This document shows, piece after piece, positions 15,366 to 16,425 of a stretch of 16,425 nt of DNA. The position numbers and the translations under genes are program-made. The stretch's first letter is position 1; every line of letters begins with the position of its first letter. This stretch comes from an uncultured Propionibacteriaceae bacterium (GTDB taxonomy: Bacteria > Actinomycetota > Actinomycetes > Propionibacteriales > Propionibacteriaceae), in NCBI GenBank assembly GCA_945875065.1, contig CAMCJC010000016.1:1-16425 (forward strand), given 5' to 3'. The notes beneath the pieces were generated by a model that saw nothing but the letters and a program-made list of their open reading frames with translations, was not told the DNA's origin and did no database searches.

Positions 15366-16085
15366 CTAATGGGCGCTCTGCTGAAGCATCTCCCGCAACG
15401 GCCGGTAGTGGGCACGGACCGCTTCCCTGTAGGCCTCGACGTCGCCGGCCTCCGCAGCGCGCAACATATCGCCGTGGGCCCGGGCGATGGCAGTGAAATC
15501 GGCGGCGTTAGGCAGGGTTAGGCTCGGCAGCACGGCGGTATGGACGTCCCAGAACGCCGCCACCAGTTGGGAGAGGATCTCGAGCCCGGCCAGGTTCAGG
15601 AGCGTCGTGTGGAACTCCCGGTCCTGTTCCAAGAACGAGTCCCCCCTCGCCGCCGCCGCGCACATTTCATCGACCAGCGCGTGCAACCCCTCATTGTTGC
15701 TTCCGCTGAGGGAGGTGCAGATCGGCTCCGCCTCGCTGAGGTCCAGACTCTCGCGCACGCTGACGACCTCACGGAGGGCCTTGAAGTCGTCGCCGGGTAC
15801 CATCATCGCCCGGAACGCTAGCGTCTCGACGAGAGGCTGCAGCGAGGCGTGGCCGACGAACGTACCGCGACCGTGCTGTACGTCGACAATCTCCAACGTG
15901 TTGAGTGCTCGGATCGCCTCGCGCACCGAGCTGCGCGAAATGCCAAGGTTGTCGCAGAGCTCGGTCTCACTAGGTAAGGGATCACCGGTGCGCAGGTTGT
16001 TAGCAAGGATGTAGCGCTTGATCTGGCTCGCGGCCTCACGCGCCAACGTGCGACCCCCTCGACGGGACCCTTCAAGCTTGTCCAT
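15366..16085 (-). CDS. GntR-family transcriptional regulator, FadR (FCD) subfamily
   Basis: This 239-residue regulator has an N-terminal winged helix with the GntR signature LPSETELCDNLGISRSSVREA at about 37-57 followed by IRALNTLEIVDVQHGRGTFV. The C-terminal all-helical FCD ligand domain has the metal set D155 and H159 (EQDREFH), H204 (ARAHGDML) and H226 (VRAHY), as in metal-dependent FCD regulators that sense small carboxylates or sugar acids. The ATG at 16085 is supported by AAGGAG four bases upstream. It is divergent from the Tat lipoprotein gene, whose promoter region holds a palindrome at the predicted start site; the natural inference is that it controls that transport gene and possibly itself. 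The ligand cannot be told from sequence. It lies just upstream of gatC but has no evident link to GatCAB. Confidence 0.93.
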   Translation of the reverse strand: MDKLEGSRRGGRTLAREAASQIKRYILANNLRTGDPLPSETELCDNLGISRSSVREAIRALNTLEIVDVQHGRGTFVGHASLQPLVETLAFRAMMVPGDDFKALREVVSVRESLDLSEAEPICTSLSGSNNEGLHALVDEMCAAAARGDSFLEQDREFHTTLLNLAGLEILSQLVAAFWDVHTAVLPSLTLPNAADFTAIARAHGDMLRAAEAGDVEAYREAVRAHYRPLREMLQQSAH

Positions 16086-16160
16086 GGTGCTCCTTGTTCG
16101 ACCCCTGACTGGCTAGGTGCGGATCCCGAAGGTCGTGAGGAAATCGTGACTCAACCCTCG

Positions 16161-16190
16161 TTGATTGGCACGCACCGCTGCACTTAGTAT
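16161..16190 (+). promoter_or_regulatory. Promoter of the Tat-lipoprotein gene
   Basis: TTGATT at 16161-16166 and TAGTAT at 16185-16190 are separated by 18 bases and match sigma-70-type consensus at four of six positions each. The predicted transcript start, about 16197, falls at the edge of the palindrome at 16198-16215. Confidence 0.6.
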
Positions 16191-16197
16191 ATGCCCA

Positions 16198-16215
16198 ACG
16201 TCAGTCATCAGACGT
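16198..16215. promoter_or_regulatory. Candidate GntR operator
   Basis: ACGTCAGTCATCAGACGT is an interrupted palindrome: arms ACGTC and GACGT with an 8-base spacer. It covers the first bases of the predicted lipoprotein transcript, a position suited to repression by the divergent FadR-type regulator. It does not match the best-known FadR box exactly, so the pairing is inferred from position. Confidence 0.5.
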
Positions 16216-16237
16216 CATATTTTAAAGGAGTTCGAGG

Positions 16238-16425
16238 ATGTCTCTCCCTAAGAAGAGGAACGGCTTCAACCGCCGTTCGTTCGTGAAACTGCTGGGAGCC
16301 ACATCCGCTGCGGCCGGCATCGTCGCCACTCTGTCCGCCTGCGAAACCAACAAAAAGAACGAGACTCCCACTACCAGAGACTCGATGAGGCTTATTCACA
16401 GAATCCCAAAGATGATTCCTGTGAT
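16238..16425 (+). CDS. Tat-exported lipoprotein, probably an ABC solute-binding protein (5' end only)
   Basis: Only the first 62 codons are in the window. The ATG at 16238 has AAAGGAG seven bases upstream. The N-terminus is a classic Tat lipoprotein signal: basic n-region KKRNGFNRRSFVKLLG with the twin arginine, a hydrophobic stretch GATSAAAGIVATL, and a lipobox ending in LSAC (Cys at residue 36). The mature part starts ETNKKNETPTT and is Lys/Asn rich and notably less GC-rich than the rest of the window. Such signals next to a FadR-type GntR regulator usually belong to the binding protein of an ABC importer, but no binding-protein domain is visible, so the function is inference. After about residue 46 another frame (YQRLDEAYSQNPKDDSCD) looks at least as protein-like, so a frameshift or sequence error is possible. 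Confidence 0.7.
   Translation, partial: MSLPKKRNGFNRRSFVKLLGATSAAAGIVATLSACETNKKNETPTTRDSMRLIHRIPKMIPV

Noticed and set aside
16208..16399. Minus-strand open frame of 63 codons opposite the lipoprotein start
   Set aside because: The plus strand has a ribosome binding site, twin-arginine signal and lipobox; the antisense frame has no support.
1..16425. CRISPR array, tRNA or rRNA genes, or a defence-type multi-gene system
   Set aside because: Scanned for regular repeats, tRNA-like cloverleaf arms and nuclease/toxin motifs; none seen. The window is essentially housekeeping genes plus two remnants and a regulator/transport pair.

Overview
The window is high-GC DNA from an actinobacterium (Actinomycetota). 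The evidence is codon bias, a FurA-type regulator overlapping a catalase gene, an N-terminally extended trpE-trpC-trpB-trpA block resembling the mycobacterial one, a TIGR03085-type protein, and two probable leaderless genes. I cannot name the genus. Almost all genes lie on the minus strand.

Layout, left to right. (1) 1-3453: dnaE, the replicative DNA polymerase III alpha subunit, cut at its 3' end by the window edge. (2) 3454-3954: the dnaE upstream region and a plus-strand decayed gene for a LiaF-like beta-rich domain, broken by a one-base frameshift. (3) 3937-8647: a compact operon hisI-trpE-trpC-trpB-trpA (histidine step 3 plus most of tryptophan synthesis); three of its four junctions are 4-base ATGA overlaps, and trpD and trpG are absent. 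(4) 8848-9453: a divergent, probably leaderless TIGR03085/DinB-like gene, followed by two tandem hairpins. (5) 9613-9951: a remnant of an ISL3-family transposase with a large internal deletion. (6) 10006-11945: furA-katA, an oxidative-stress unit with a leaderless promoter, an overlapping palindromic operator and a strong terminator hairpin. (7) 12014-15313: gatC-gatA-gatB, the tRNA-dependent amidotransferase for Gln-tRNA(Gln)/Asn-tRNA(Asn). (8) 15366-16425: a FadR-type GntR regulator divergent from a Tat-exported lipoprotein, probably an ABC solute-binding protein, with a promoter and a palindrome at the start site in between.

Most of the content is housekeeping: replication, amino-acid synthesis and aminoacyl-tRNA formation. 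The accessory material is the two pseudogenes and the regulator/lipoprotein pair at the right edge. I see no CRISPR array, tRNA, rRNA or clearly new multi-gene system. The most informative points are the regulatory architecture of furA-katA and of the gntR/lipoprotein intergenic region, the frameshifted LiaF-like gene, and the ISL3 scar beside the catalase.
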